55,371 nt of DNA from an uncultured Christensenella sp. GTDB taxonomy: Bacteria > Bacillota > Clostridia > Christensenellales > Borkfalkiaceae. The translations under genes were made by a program, and so were the position numbers. The notes under the pieces were generated by a model. The model made no database searches and was not told where the DNA came from. It saw nothing but the letters and a program-made list of their open reading frames with translations. This document shows, piece by piece, positions 9,801 to 16,998 of the stretch. The first letter of the stretch is position 1, and every line of letters begins with the position of its first letter. The stretch is taken from assembly GCA_910585235.1 (NCBI GenBank), contig CAJUCM010000009.1:1-55371 (forward strand), in the 5' to 3' direction.

Positions 9801-9940
9801 AAGTAAAGACGACGGGAACGGACATTGCAAATATCATGCCGCCCGTATCGTTATTCGGTGGCGGCGACAGAGAAAAGAAAAAGCGTTCGATCATTCAAAG
9901 AATTTTAGCATTCTTTGAGAGGTTTTTTGGGATCGAGTAA
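6803..9940 (+). CDS. hsdR: Type I restriction endonuclease subunit HsdR
   Basis: A 1045-residue motor and nuclease subunit. The N-terminal PD-(D/E)xK nuclease has D151 and E165-L-K167. The SF2 translocase has Walker A TTGSGKT (322-328), DECH (429-432), and a helicase C-terminal region with QAFSRTNR near residue 735. The C-terminal end is helical and would bind the methylase. The start follows a consensus AGGAGG. The gene lies 39 nt after the third TRD and completes an intact R-M operon. Length and motifs are normal, so restriction should be functional. Confidence 0.95.
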   Translation: MSYFNIVTQSNDSTVVSEYEPDEKRSDAYQSEAELEKQFIKMLTEQGYDYLPIHEEKDLVDNLRSQLEILNDYRFSDNEWNRFFREKLARSTDEIKEKTRIIQEDYIQNLIRDDGSTKNITLIDKKNIHNNRLQVINQYVITDGARDNRYDVTILVNGFPLVHIELKRRGVQIKEAFNQINRYLRDSFWAGSGLFKYVQIFVISNGTNTKYYSNSTRYNHIKEGESGARKGKTSNSFEFTSFWADANNRTIKDLIDFTKTFFTKHTILNILTKYCVFTAEEMLLVMRPYQIVATERIMNRIEIANNYKKYGSIAGGGYIWHTTGSGKTLTSFKTARLASDLPYIDKVLFVVDRKDLDYQTMREYDRFEKGAANSSSSTAVLQRQLEDKDNKGRPHTYKIIITTIQKLSKFIANNKTHPIYDKRVVIIFDECHRSQFGDMHTAIAGNGVKKGAFKNYHIFGFTGTPIFGLNASVGKNPNLKTTEQAFGDCLHKYTIVNAINDRNVLPFRVDYIKTMDKEPDIDDKNVWDIDREKAYLAPKRIENVVSYILEHFAQKTKRNEKAYRFRQLVNVAEVARAKSGSGAEELKNPVTLKGFNSIFAVSSVEAAKIYYNEFKKQMTAHPEKALKIALIYSFAPNEEEDGGLLGEENSDDTSGLDQSSRDFLDGAIDEYNQYFGTTYDTSSEKFPNYYKDVSLRMKNKQIDLLIVVNMFLTGFDATTLNTLWVDKNLKMHGLVQAFSRTNRILNSIKTFGNIVCFRNLQKRVDDAIKLFGDEEASGIVLMKGYKDYYFGYTDKKGNHRPGYIDMIDELTAKFPFAFFTGIMTDKDKKSFVSLFGAILKMRNLLSSFDDFKGQEIISEFDFQDYCSEYLDIRAEMVKFNPEKENIVDDIVFEMELIKQIEINIDYILILVQKYHDSHCHDKEVRIAIEKAINASPELRSKKALIDNFINGINEVDDVMAEWRSYIAEEKEKELQKMIAEEGLKPDETRKYITNCLRDGEVKTTGTDIANIMPPVSLFGGGDREKKKRSIIQRILAFFERFFGIE

Positions 9941-9979
9941 ATGTGTTCAATTTGAAAGAGAAAACTTTGTGGGCAGAGT

Positions 9980-10699
9980 TTATATGTCTTTCGTAAATTT
10001 ACATTTTGGATAATTACTGCAACCGTAAAAATCACCGTATTTGCCCTTTCGTAAAACAAGCGGAGCGTTGCATCTGGGGCAAATGTTATGGGCAATCTGT
10101 TGCTGTGTTTCACGAATGGACTTTATATGATCGCTCTTTGAAATATCGGTTGCTTGGTTTTGTTTTAAAATCTCAACTATATTATCTATTTCCGTATTTG
10201 AAAGCATATCGGGAGAAGCGGTGATTCGGTTTTGCAACCCTCGAACGGTAAAAACATTGTCAGCCTGAATATGGGCGATATTACCTTGAACAAATACAAC
10301 GCAAGAGTTCACCCAAATGTTTTTTGGCAATAAATTTTTAATGTGATATACATGCGATCCGTTTTGCCTCACGGGATTGTAGAGTGTATTTTTTATATTT
10401 CCTCCGGCTAAAACCTGTGTCCATTCTTCTTGTTCCTGAGTACCGTAAATGTTTCCGCTATAATTTTTTGTTTCAATTACGAATACACCTTGTCTGCCCA
10501 CATATATATGGTCGATTTGATGAGATTTATTGTTTTTATCTACCAAAATATAATTATTAAAAGTAATGCCGTCGAATCGGCTTAACATCTTGGCAACGGT
10601 ATTTTCTCCACGATTGCCGCGCGTTGACGGGAGTTTTAACCAAACAACTACACCGACGATGATTACTATTAAGATAATTCCGATAATGATAAAGGGCAT
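9980..10699 (-). CDS. Membrane-anchored NERD-domain protein with C-terminal zinc ribbon
   Basis: A 239-residue protein. One N-terminal membrane helix (about residues 2-22) is followed by a NERD domain (about 30-140: GENTVAKML, QIDHIYVG, GVFVIETKNYSG), a predicted nuclease-like fold. The C-terminal part is a topoisomerase-type C4 zinc ribbon with Cys207, 210, 227 and 233. ATG 10699 follows CAGGA, and its promoter is visible upstream. It is convergent with hsdR, 39 nt apart. NERD proteins are thought to act on DNA, but no reaction is established. Its place at the island end makes a defence or DNA-handling role plausible. Confidence 0.85.
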   Translation of the reverse strand: MPFIIIGIILIVIIVGVVVWLKLPSTRGNRGENTVAKMLSRFDGITFNNYILVDKNNKSHQIDHIYVGRQGVFVIETKNYSGNIYGTQEQEEWTQVLAGGNIKNTLYNPVRQNGSHVYHIKNLLPKNIWVNSCVVFVQGNIAHIQADNVFTVRGLQNRITASPDMLSNTEIDNIVEILKQNQATDISKSDHIKSIRETQQQIAHNICPRCNAPLVLRKGKYGDFYGCSNYPKCKFTKDI

Positions 10700-10727
10700 A
10701 GTAAAATCCTGATTAAAAAGTAAATAA

Positions 10728-10756
10728 ATTATATCATAATTAGGAAATTTATACAA
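10728..10756 (-). promoter_or_regulatory. Promoter of the NERD gene
   Basis: On the minus strand: -35 TTGTAT (10756-10751), 17-nt spacer, -10 TATAAT (10733-10728), 28 nt before the ATG. Confidence 0.75.
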
Positions 10757-10839
10757 GTGAAGAATGCGGTAAAGGGTTAATGGCAAAAAAACGGGAAATT
10801 TATTAAATCTTTTGCAAGCAAAATATTTTTGGAAGTCCT

Positions 10840-10875
10840 AAAACAATCACCCGAAAGGCGGTTGTTTATTTTTTT
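10840..10875 (+). terminator. Hairpin with T-run; right copy of the island-flanking hairpin
   Basis: AAACAATC..CC pairs with GG..GGTTGTTT around a CGAAA loop and is followed by a TTTATTTTTTT tract. It is similar in sequence and orientation to the hairpin at 234-262 on the other side of the R-M island. Confidence 0.65.
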
Positions 10876-10886
10876 GCTGAAATCGT

Positions 10887-10915
10887 TTGACAAGGCGGAG
10901 CGCAAAGTCTATAAT
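10887..10915 (+). promoter_or_regulatory. Promoter of the pheST transcript
   Basis: Consensus -35 TTGACA (10887-10892), 17-nt spacer, consensus -10 TATAAT (10910-10915). Transcription should start near 10922 at the head of the T-box leader. Confidence 0.9.
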
Positions 10916-10921
10916 AGAGCA

Positions 10922-11156
10922 AAGGCTGTGAAGCGGAAGAGACGGATCATAAAGTTTCTTTTCAGAGAGGGGAGCCCGCGGCTGAAAGGCTCTTCAAAGA
11001 ACGAGATCCGGTATTCCCCCGCGAGCCGCCCGCCGAAACGAACTTTAAGCGGAGCCGCAACTCTTGCGTAAAAGAGGAAATAAGGCGCATATTTTTATGC
11101 GTGAAACAGGTGGTACCGCGGAATTTTTCGCCCTGTGCTTTGCACGGGCGATTTTT
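10922..11156 (+). promoter_or_regulatory. T-box riboswitch (tRNA-Phe sensing) of pheST
   Basis: The conserved T-box core AGGTGGTACCGCGG spans 11108-11121. It is followed by a terminator (CGCCC-GTGC / GCAC-GGGCG, 11129-11150) with a T-run to 11156. A typical stem I begins with AGAGAGG near 10973, and the likely specifier codon is TTC at 11014-11016, matching Phe. Uncharged tRNA-Phe would stabilise the antiterminator and switch on pheS-pheT. The specifier position is inferred from layout, not from a fold calculation. Confidence 0.9.
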
Positions 11157-11179
11157 ATATTCAAGACAAGGAGACGGAT

Positions 11180-12226
11180 ATGAGCGACGAAAAGAACGAA
11201 GAGAAAGAACTGGACGAGGTTCTGCAAAAGGCGATCGAGGAGGCGGAAAAGGCGGAATCGAGCCGAATCCTTTACGAGGCGAAGATGCGCTTTTTGGGGC
11301 GCATGGGGATCGTCATGAATTTTATGAAAAAAATGAAGGACGTGCCGCCCGAACGCCGTCCCTCGTTCGGGAAAAAAGTCAATGCGATCCGCGATAAGCT
11401 CGAAGCGGAGTTTTCTCTTATCGAGGAGAGGCTGAAACAAAAGGAACTCGAAAAGAAGATCGCCGAGGAGAACGTGGACGTGACGATGCCCGGCAAACGC
11501 AGGACGGCTGGCGCGCTGCACCCCGTCTCCCGCGTGAAAGCCGAGCTTATCGACATTTTTGCGGGCATGGGATTCGAGATTTACGAGGGACCCGAAATCG
11601 AGACGGACTATTATAATTTTACCGCGCTCAACACCCCCGAAGATCACCCCGCCCGCGATATGCAGGACACTTTTTACCTGAACGACAAATTCTTGTTGCG
11701 CACCCAGACGAGCGCGGGGCAGATCCGCCTCATGGAAAAAAAGCGACCGCCCATTAAAATGCTCTCGCCGGGGCGCGTGTTCCGCTCGGACGACGACGCG
11801 ACGCATTCGCCCATGTTCCACCAGCTTGAAGGGCTTGTCGTGGACGAGGGGATCACGCTGTGCGACCTCAAAGGAATGCTCGACGAGTTTGCCCGCGTCA
11901 TGTTCTCCAAAACGAGCAAGACGCGCCTGCGTCCTTCCTATTTCCCGTTCACCGAACCGTCCGTCGAGGTGGACGTATCCTGCGCGGCGTGCGGGGGCGC
12001 GGGCTGTTCCCTTTGCAAGGGAACGGGCTGGATCGAGGTGCTCGGCGCGGGCATGGTCAACCGCCGCGTGCTCAAAAACTGCGGGATAGACCCCGACAGA
12101 TACACGGGTTTTGCGTTCGGCATGGGCGTGGAGCGGATCGCCATGCTCAAATACGGGATCAACAACATTAAACTGCTCACCGAAAACGACCTCAGATTTT
12201 TGGGTCAGTTCAAGGAGGAAAACTGA
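11180..12226 (+). CDS. pheS: Phenylalanine-tRNA ligase alpha subunit
   Basis: A 348-residue catalytic subunit of the cytoplasmic alpha2-beta2 enzyme that charges tRNA-Phe. ATG 11180 follows AAGGAG, and the reading frame upstream lies in the T-box terminator, so earlier starts are excluded. The N-terminal coiled coil covers about residues 1-90. The class II core includes FRSDDDATHSPMFHQLEG (motif 2) and GMGVERIAMLKYG (motif 3). A Cys-rich insert has four Cys in CxxCxxxxCxxC spacing near residue 260. It is the first gene after the T-box, and pheT follows by 1 nt. Confidence 0.97.
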   Translation: MSDEKNEEKELDEVLQKAIEEAEKAESSRILYEAKMRFLGRMGIVMNFMKKMKDVPPERRPSFGKKVNAIRDKLEAEFSLIEERLKQKELEKKIAEENVDVTMPGKRRTAGALHPVSRVKAELIDIFAGMGFEIYEGPEIETDYYNFTALNTPEDHPARDMQDTFYLNDKFLLRTQTSAGQIRLMEKKRPPIKMLSPGRVFRSDDDATHSPMFHQLEGLVVDEGITLCDLKGMLDEFARVMFSKTSKTRLRPSYFPFTEPSVEVDVSCAACGGAGCSLCKGTGWIEVLGAGMVNRRVLKNCGIDPDRYTGFAFGMGVERIAMLKYGINNIKLLTENDLRFLGQFKEEN

Positions 12227-12227
12227 G

Positions 12228-14612
12228 ATGATAGCGCCTTTGAGTTGGTTAAAAGATTATGTGCAAATCGACGTATCCGCCGAAGAATTGCAGGAAAAAC
12301 TCTTCTCCTGCGGGTTCGAGGTGGAGGAACTCACCTATCTCGGAAAGGACGTTGAGAACGTCGTCACGGGGAAGATCCTTTCAACGGAGAAGCACCCCGA
12401 CGCGGATCGTTTGACCGTCTGCAAAGTGGACTGCGGAAGCCGCGGGGAAAAACAGATCGTGACGGCGGCTACGAACGTATTTGCGGGCGCGGTCGTTCCC
12501 GTTGCGCTCGATAATTCCACCGTAAAGCACGAGGGCGGCGTTCAGAAAATTAAAACGGGAAAACTGCGCGGCGTCACCTCGGAGGGAATGTTCTGTTCGG
12601 GCGAGGAGCTCGGAATCAACGACGATTTCTACGACGGGGCGGAAGTCAACGGCATTCTCATTCTTGACGGCGACACGCCGCTCGGCGCGGACATTCGTCC
12701 GATCGTCGGGATCGACGACTACCTTTTCGATATTTCGGTGACGGCGAACCGCCCCGACTGTCAGTGCATTTTCGGCATGGCGCGCGAGGTGGCGGCGGTC
12801 CTGAAAAAGCCGTTGAAAAATCCCGAACTTACCTATCAAACTCATCCGACAAAAAAGAAAATCGAAGTCGAGGTCAGAGAGCCCGCGCTCTGCGGGCGCT
12901 ACATGGGGCAGTGCGTGGAGGAAGTGAAGATCGCGCCGTCGCCCCGCGCTATACGCCGCCGCCTTGCGCTGTGCGGACTGCGCTCCGTCTCCAATATCGT
13001 CGATATTACCAACTACGTCTTGCTCGAAATGGGACAGCCCATGCACGCGTTCGACTATAACTTTATCAAGGGCGGAAAGATCGTCGTGCGCCGTGCGGGC
13101 GCGAAAGAAAAGATCACGACGCTCGACGGGCAGGAATTTACGCTCGATCCGTCCAACCTTCTGATTGCCGACGGGGAGAGAGGGGTCGCGCTTGCGGGGA
13201 TCATGGGCGGAGCGAACAGCGAGATCCAGGAGACGACGGAGGCGGTGTTCTTCGAGGCGGCGAAGTTCGCCCGCGACAGCGTGAGAAAGACCTCCCGCGC
13301 GCTCGGCGTGAGGAGCGATTCCTCGGCGCGCTTTGAAAAGGGCGTGGACGCATATACGACCGCGCTCGCGCTCGACAGAGCGTTGCACCTTGTGGAAAAA
13401 CTCGGCGCGGGAAAAGTGACTGCATACCGCGTTGATTCCATGAAAGAGAAACTTGTTCCTAAAACGGTGGAGACGGAAAACGCAAAGATCAACGCGCTTC
13501 TCGGCATCGAAGTGCCTTCGACGGAAGCGGACGGGATCCTGTCCCGCCTCGGCTTTACCGTAAAGCGTGCGGGCGACAGGTTTACGGCGGAAGTTCCGCT
13601 CTGGCGCGAGGACATTGACGGATACCCCGATCTCGCCGAAGAGATCATCCGTTTTTATGGCTACGAGCATATCGAGCCGACTTTCCTCAATGCCGCAAAG
13701 GTGACGCGCGGGGGATATTCCGACGAACAGAAGCGCGAACTCGCCCTGAAAAACGCTCTGAAAGAAGAGGGCTTTTTCGAGGCGTGCAACTACTCGTTCT
13801 ATTCGCCGAAAGCGTTCAACCTCTTCCGTCTTGAAGATAACGCGCCCGAACGCAACGCGGTTAAAATCCTCAACCCGATCGGAGAGGATCTGTCCGTTAT
13901 GAGAACGTTCCTCGCGCCCTCTATGCTCGAAAATGTCGTTCGGAACGTGCGGCGCGGGAACACGGAGGGACGGCTCTTTGAAATTGCGAAAGTATATCTT
14001 GCAAAGGAGCTTCCGCTTCGGGAACTGCCCGCAGAGGAGACCCGTCTTATCATGGCGGAGTGGGGCGAAGGATTCTTTGAACTGAAAGGCGCGCTCGAAA
14101 GCGTTGCCGAAAAGATGGGATTTGCGTTGAAGTTTGTAAAGGAGACGAAGCCGTTTCTGCACCCTGGCATTTCCGCGGCGATCTACTGCGGGGAAGAAAA
14201 AATCGGCTGGATCGGTCAGCTTCACCCGACGATCGCGGAGGAGCTTGCGCTCGAAAAAGCGCCCTGCCTTGCGGAGCTCAATGCGGACGCGTTTCCCGCA
14301 AAAAAGGAACTGCGCGTACAGCCCCTGCCTGCATTCCCCGACATTACGAGGGACATCGCCTTTACGGTGGACGAGCGCGTGACCTGCGCGGAGGCGGAAG
14401 AGTGCATCCGCCATGCGGTCAAGGCGGTGAAGAAGGCGGAGCTTTTTGACGTGTACCGCGGTCTGCAAGTGGGCAAAAATAAGAAGAGTATGGCGTTCCG
14501 TCTGACCTTTGCGGCGGAAGCGGATAAGGCGCTTTCCCCCGAAACGGTGGACGGCTATTTCAAAAAGATTCTCGGCGCGCTCAATCATAAGCTGGGCGCG
14601 GAACTCAGATAA
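12228..14612 (+). CDS. pheT: Phenylalanine-tRNA ligase beta subunit
   Basis: A 794-residue beta subunit. The N-terminal OB-fold tRNA-binding domain is near residues 40-150 (STEKHPDADRLTVCKV). The B3/B4 editing domain that removes Tyr-tRNA-Phe covers about 210-375. The B5 domain and catalytic-like core follow. The C-terminal anticodon-binding (FDX-ACB) domain covers the last ~95 residues (FPDITRDIAFTV). Its ATG overlaps nothing but lies directly after the pheS TGA, so translation is coupled. Length is normal. It is controlled by the T-box upstream of pheS. Confidence 0.97.
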   Translation: MIAPLSWLKDYVQIDVSAEELQEKLFSCGFEVEELTYLGKDVENVVTGKILSTEKHPDADRLTVCKVDCGSRGEKQIVTAATNVFAGAVVPVALDNSTVKHEGGVQKIKTGKLRGVTSEGMFCSGEELGINDDFYDGAEVNGILILDGDTPLGADIRPIVGIDDYLFDISVTANRPDCQCIFGMAREVAAVLKKPLKNPELTYQTHPTKKKIEVEVREPALCGRYMGQCVEEVKIAPSPRAIRRRLALCGLRSVSNIVDITNYVLLEMGQPMHAFDYNFIKGGKIVVRRAGAKEKITTLDGQEFTLDPSNLLIADGERGVALAGIMGGANSEIQETTEAVFFEAAKFARDSVRKTSRALGVRSDSSARFEKGVDAYTTALALDRALHLVEKLGAGKVTAYRVDSMKEKLVPKTVETENAKINALLGIEVPSTEADGILSRLGFTVKRAGDRFTAEVPLWREDIDGYPDLAEEIIRFYGYEHIEPTFLNAAKVTRGGYSDEQKRELALKNALKEEGFFEACNYSFYSPKAFNLFRLEDNAPERNAVKILNPIGEDLSVMRTFLAPSMLENVVRNVRRGNTEGRLFEIAKVYLAKELPLRELPAEETRLIMAEWGEGFFELKGALESVAEKMGFALKFVKETKPFLHPGISAAIYCGEEKIGWIGQLHPTIAEELALEKAPCLAELNADAFPAKKELRVQPLPAFPDITRDIAFTVDERVTCAEAEECIRHAVKAVKKAELFDVYRGLQVGKNKKSMAFRLTFAAEADKALSPETVDGYFKKILGALNHKLGAELR

Positions 14613-14617
14613 GGCGT

Positions 14618-15706
14618 ATGATTTATCTCGATTATGCGGCGACCACGCCCGTGGACGGGGAGACGCTCGAAGCGATGCTTCCCTATCTAAAAGAGAGTTT
14701 CGGAAACCCTGATTCCGCGCATACCGCGGGGCGGGCGGCGGCGCGCGCCGTGAGCGAGGCGCGGGCGCAGGTCGCGGAGATTGTCGGCGTCAGCCCTCTT
14801 GAAGTGTATTTTACTTCGGGCGGAACGGAGGCGGACAACTGGGCGGTGAGATTTCTTGCGGAGGGAAGAGCCGCCGTCTCTTCCATAGAACACGCGGCGG
14901 TCATAGAGGGGGCGAAGCTCCGTAAACAGGGTCATGTTCTCATCCCTGCGGATAAGTCGGGAACGGTGACGCCCGCGGCGGTTTCAGACGTGCTCACGCC
15001 CGAAACGGGACTCGTGTGCGTGATGGCGGCGAATAACGAGACGGGAGCGGTTCAGCCGCTAAAAGAAATTTCCGGACTCTGTCAGGAGAGGAACGCCGTT
15101 CTCTTTTCCGACTGCGTGCAGGCGGCGGGCTATCTCGACCTCAAAGAGATCGCGGCGCTTTGCGATGCGGTTGCGCTTTCGGGGCATAAAATCTATGCGC
15201 CCAAGGGCGTGGGCGCTCTGATCGTAAAAAGGGGCGTCAAGCTCGCGCCCATGATCGCGGGCGGAGAGCAGGAGCGGTCGCTGCGCGGTGGCACGCTCAA
15301 CGTTGCGGGGATCGTCGGGTTTTCCGTTGCGCTTGCAAAAGCGCAGAGGGAGCGGGAAAAGAACGCGAAGCACGTCGGGGCTTTGCAAACGCTTTTTGAA
15401 GAAAAGATCAAGGCGGCGTTCTCAGATTCTGCGGTTATAGACGGCGAAAACCGTTTGCCGAACATAACGCACGTTACCTTTGAAAACGCGCCGAACGCGC
15501 TTCTTGCAAAGCTCGATCTTGCGGGGCTGTGCGTTTCGGGCGGGGCGGCGTGTTCTGCTCATTCCGCATTGCCCTCGCACGTCATGCTCGCCATGGGCAG
15601 GAGCGAAGAGGAGGCAAGGCGCGGCGTGCGGTTTTCCTTCGGCAGAGAGACGACGCGGGAGGAAATCTTAAAAGCCGTCGATATAATAAAAGAATGTATT
15701 TCATGA
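14618..15706 (+). CDS. Cysteine desulfurase (NifS/IscS-like, class V aminotransferase)
   Basis: A 362-residue PLP enzyme that moves sulfur from cysteine to a protein cysteine for Fe-S clusters or tRNA thiolation. YLDYAATTP is at the N-terminus. The PLP lysine is K191 in SGHK, RGGTLN follows, and the catalytic Cys312 is in GAACSAHS. It starts 5 nt after pheT and so belongs to the same T-box transcript. The short Cys loop and missing iscU partner nearby resemble dedicated NifS-type enzymes, such as those supplying ThiI or NAD synthesis. The exact sulfur acceptor cannot be told from this window. Confidence 0.92.
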   Translation: MIYLDYAATTPVDGETLEAMLPYLKESFGNPDSAHTAGRAAARAVSEARAQVAEIVGVSPLEVYFTSGGTEADNWAVRFLAEGRAAVSSIEHAAVIEGAKLRKQGHVLIPADKSGTVTPAAVSDVLTPETGLVCVMAANNETGAVQPLKEISGLCQERNAVLFSDCVQAAGYLDLKEIAALCDAVALSGHKIYAPKGVGALIVKRGVKLAPMIAGGEQERSLRGGTLNVAGIVGFSVALAKAQREREKNAKHVGALQTLFEEKIKAAFSDSAVIDGENRLPNITHVTFENAPNALLAKLDLAGLCVSGGAACSAHSALPSHVMLAMGRSEEEARRGVRFSFGRETTREEILKAVDIIKECIS

Positions 15707-15713
15707 TAAAAAA

Positions 15714-15743
15714 AGCCCCGCGCGTATTGCGCGGGGACTTTTT
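15714..15743 (+). terminator. Terminator of the pheST-desulfurase operon
   Basis: Stem CCCCGCGC/GCGCGGGG with a short loop, preceded by an A-run and followed by ACTTTTT. Confidence 0.92.
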
Positions 15744-15769
15744 ATGTAAATTTTGAAAAAGATTTTTCA

Positions 15770-15788
15770 AACCGTAATTTTTACGGTT
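15770..15788. promoter_or_regulatory. Inverted repeat before the HTH gene, probable operator
   Basis: Perfect arms AACCGTAA / TTACGGTT around TTT. It lies just upstream of the -10 region of the small HTH regulator, where the -35 contact would be, so autoregulation by that protein is plausible. No T-run follows, so it is not a terminator. Confidence 0.55.
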
Positions 15789-15811
15789 CGCAAGTAATTT
15801 ATTTTTGAATG

Positions 15812-15820
15812 TGCTACAAT
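15812..15820 (+). promoter_or_regulatory. Extended -10 promoter of the HTH gene
   Basis: TGCTACAAT (extended -10, TACAAT at 15815-15820). No good -35 is seen at 17 nt. The expected +1 falls on the ATG at 15827, giving a leaderless message. Confidence 0.6.
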
Positions 15821-15826
15821 GGATTT

Positions 15827-16057
15827 ATGAACTACAAAACCGTTGCGGAACGCATGAGAAAAATCAGAAAAGAAAAGGGCGTCACGATCACGCATATACA
15901 AGAAGTATCGGGTTGCAAATATTTTATAATTCGTCGTCTGCTGTGGGGAAAGCGCGCGCCGCGGCTTTCGGAGTTCGCGCTATTATGTAAAGCGCTCGGC
16001 GCAAGTGCGGACGAGCTTCTTGACACCGAAGAGGAATGGGAGATCATTGAAAAATAA
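15827..16057 (+). CDS. Small XRE-family DNA-binding regulator
   Basis: A 76-residue protein made of one Cro/C1-type helix-turn-helix. ERMRKIRKEKGVTITHIQEVS resembles the first helices, and GKRAPRLSEFALLCKALG the usual end of the domain. ATG 15827 is chosen as the first Met of the conserved region; no Shine-Dalgarno precedes it, and the -10 box lies only 6 nt upstream. It stands alone between two terminators. The inverted repeat at 15770 is a likely binding site. Its targets are unknown. Confidence 0.85.
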   Translation: MNYKTVAERMRKIRKEKGVTITHIQEVSGCKYFIIRRLLWGKRAPRLSEFALLCKALGASADELLDTEEEWEIIEK

Positions 16058-16102
16058 AAATCAACGGCGTTAAAAATAAATAAAAGGATTCGACAAAATT
16101 TA

Positions 16103-16135
16103 TTTGCCGCCGACGCGCTTCGACGGCAAATTTTT
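16103..16135 (+). terminator. Terminator after the HTH gene
   Basis: TTTGCCG pairs with CGGCAAA (16124-16130) over an internal CGA/TCG stem and is followed by TTTTT. Confidence 0.85.
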
Positions 16136-16157
16136 CTTCTAAACGAGGCTTTGTCCG

Positions 16158-16165
16158 CATACAGT
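16158..16165 (+). promoter_or_regulatory. Sigma-E-like -10 element before spoIVFA
   Basis: CATACAGT fits the sporulation sigma-E -10 consensus (CATACAnT), in keeping with sigma-E control of spoIVF in Bacillus. The -35 at the proper distance is poor, so this is a suggestion only. Confidence 0.4.
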
Positions 16166-16217
16166 AAATTGTCAGATAGGGACGACCTGTCAAATTACAA
16201 TTTTAAGAGGTGTGGAT

Positions 16218-16997
16218 ATGAATGACGAAATCGATTATGCCGAAATGCTTGAAATTCCGGTAGAGACGGTGACGGTGAAAAAGCGCGAGCGCAAAAAACC
16301 CCGTCACGAAGCGGAGAACGCGGACCTTGGCGAACAGCTTGTCGCCGAAGTGAACGAGCGGCTGGAAGAGTCGCCCGAAGCGATTTCCGAGGAGAATGCG
16401 GAGAGCGCGGTAAACGATCCGAACTTTGCCGAGAGCAAACAGATCGCGCGCAGCGAAAAGCCGAAGAAAAAGAAAAGACCGTTCGCAAAAAAGATCCTCA
16501 TCGGGGAACTTGCCGCGGTGTGCGGGCTCTGCGCCGTGATATTCTTTACGAATATCTTTATGGTGGACAGCGCGATCAATACCTTTGTGCGCGGGCTGTT
16601 CCAAGGGGAGGCGACGGCAACGGACGACAGAGAGTATTCCGACTTCAAACTCTCGCCCGTCGTCAACGACAGCGTGGACGTAGCGCTCACCGTATCGGAT
16701 ACGGGCGTTCTCTCCTTTACGGCAAATTGCAGCGTGTATTCTCCCGCGAACGGCAAAGTGAGCAAAGTGAACGGATCCAAAGAGACGGGCTATACGCTCG
16801 AAGTCAAGCATTCCGATAACTTCTCTACGATCATTAGCGGGCTCGACACCGTTTATCTTGCGGAGGGCGATACCGTAATGAGCCGTATTCCCGTGGGCTA
16901 TACGGACGGCGAGGGCGCGGTCAACGTGATGATGTATTCGGGCGATACGCTCCTGAACTGTTACAGCGCAGAGGATAACAAACTCGCCTGGATCTGA
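16218..16997 (+). CDS. spoIVFA: SpoIVFA-like regulator of pro-sigma-K processing, degenerate M23/LytM domain
   Basis: A 259-residue membrane protein. The cytoplasmic N-terminus (about 1-90) is acidic then Lys-rich. One membrane helix spans about residues 95-117. The external C-terminal half is an M23/LytM-like fold (SPANGKVSKVNG..., SGLDTVYLAEGDTV). The zinc-binding His residues of active M23 peptidases are absent, as in SpoIVFA. In the family this protein holds the SpoIVFB protease inactive in the forespore outer membrane. ATG 16218 is preferred over GTG 16212 for its spacing from AAGAGG. spoIVFB follows 1 nt later, which strongly supports the call. Confidence 0.8.
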   Translation: MNDEIDYAEMLEIPVETVTVKKRERKKPRHEAENADLGEQLVAEVNERLEESPEAISEENAESAVNDPNFAESKQIARSEKPKKKKRPFAKKILIGELAAVCGLCAVIFFTNIFMVDSAINTFVRGLFQGEATATDDREYSDFKLSPVVNDSVDVALTVSDTGVLSFTANCSVYSPANGKVSKVNGSKETGYTLEVKHSDNFSTIISGLDTVYLAEGDTVMSRIPVGYTDGEGAVNVMMYSGDTLLNCYSAEDNKLAWI

Positions 16998-16998
16998 A

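Noticed and set aside
12381..14588. Long minus-strand open frame opposite pheT (735 codons)
   Set aside because: It is a shadow of the GC-rich pheT codons, with no ribosome site and an Arg/His-rich, low-complexity product. pheT is certain.
16158..16200. Sigma-F/G promoter before spoIVFA
   Set aside because: The GCATA segment is present but no matching -10 follows at the right distance; the sigma-E reading of CATACAGT fits better.
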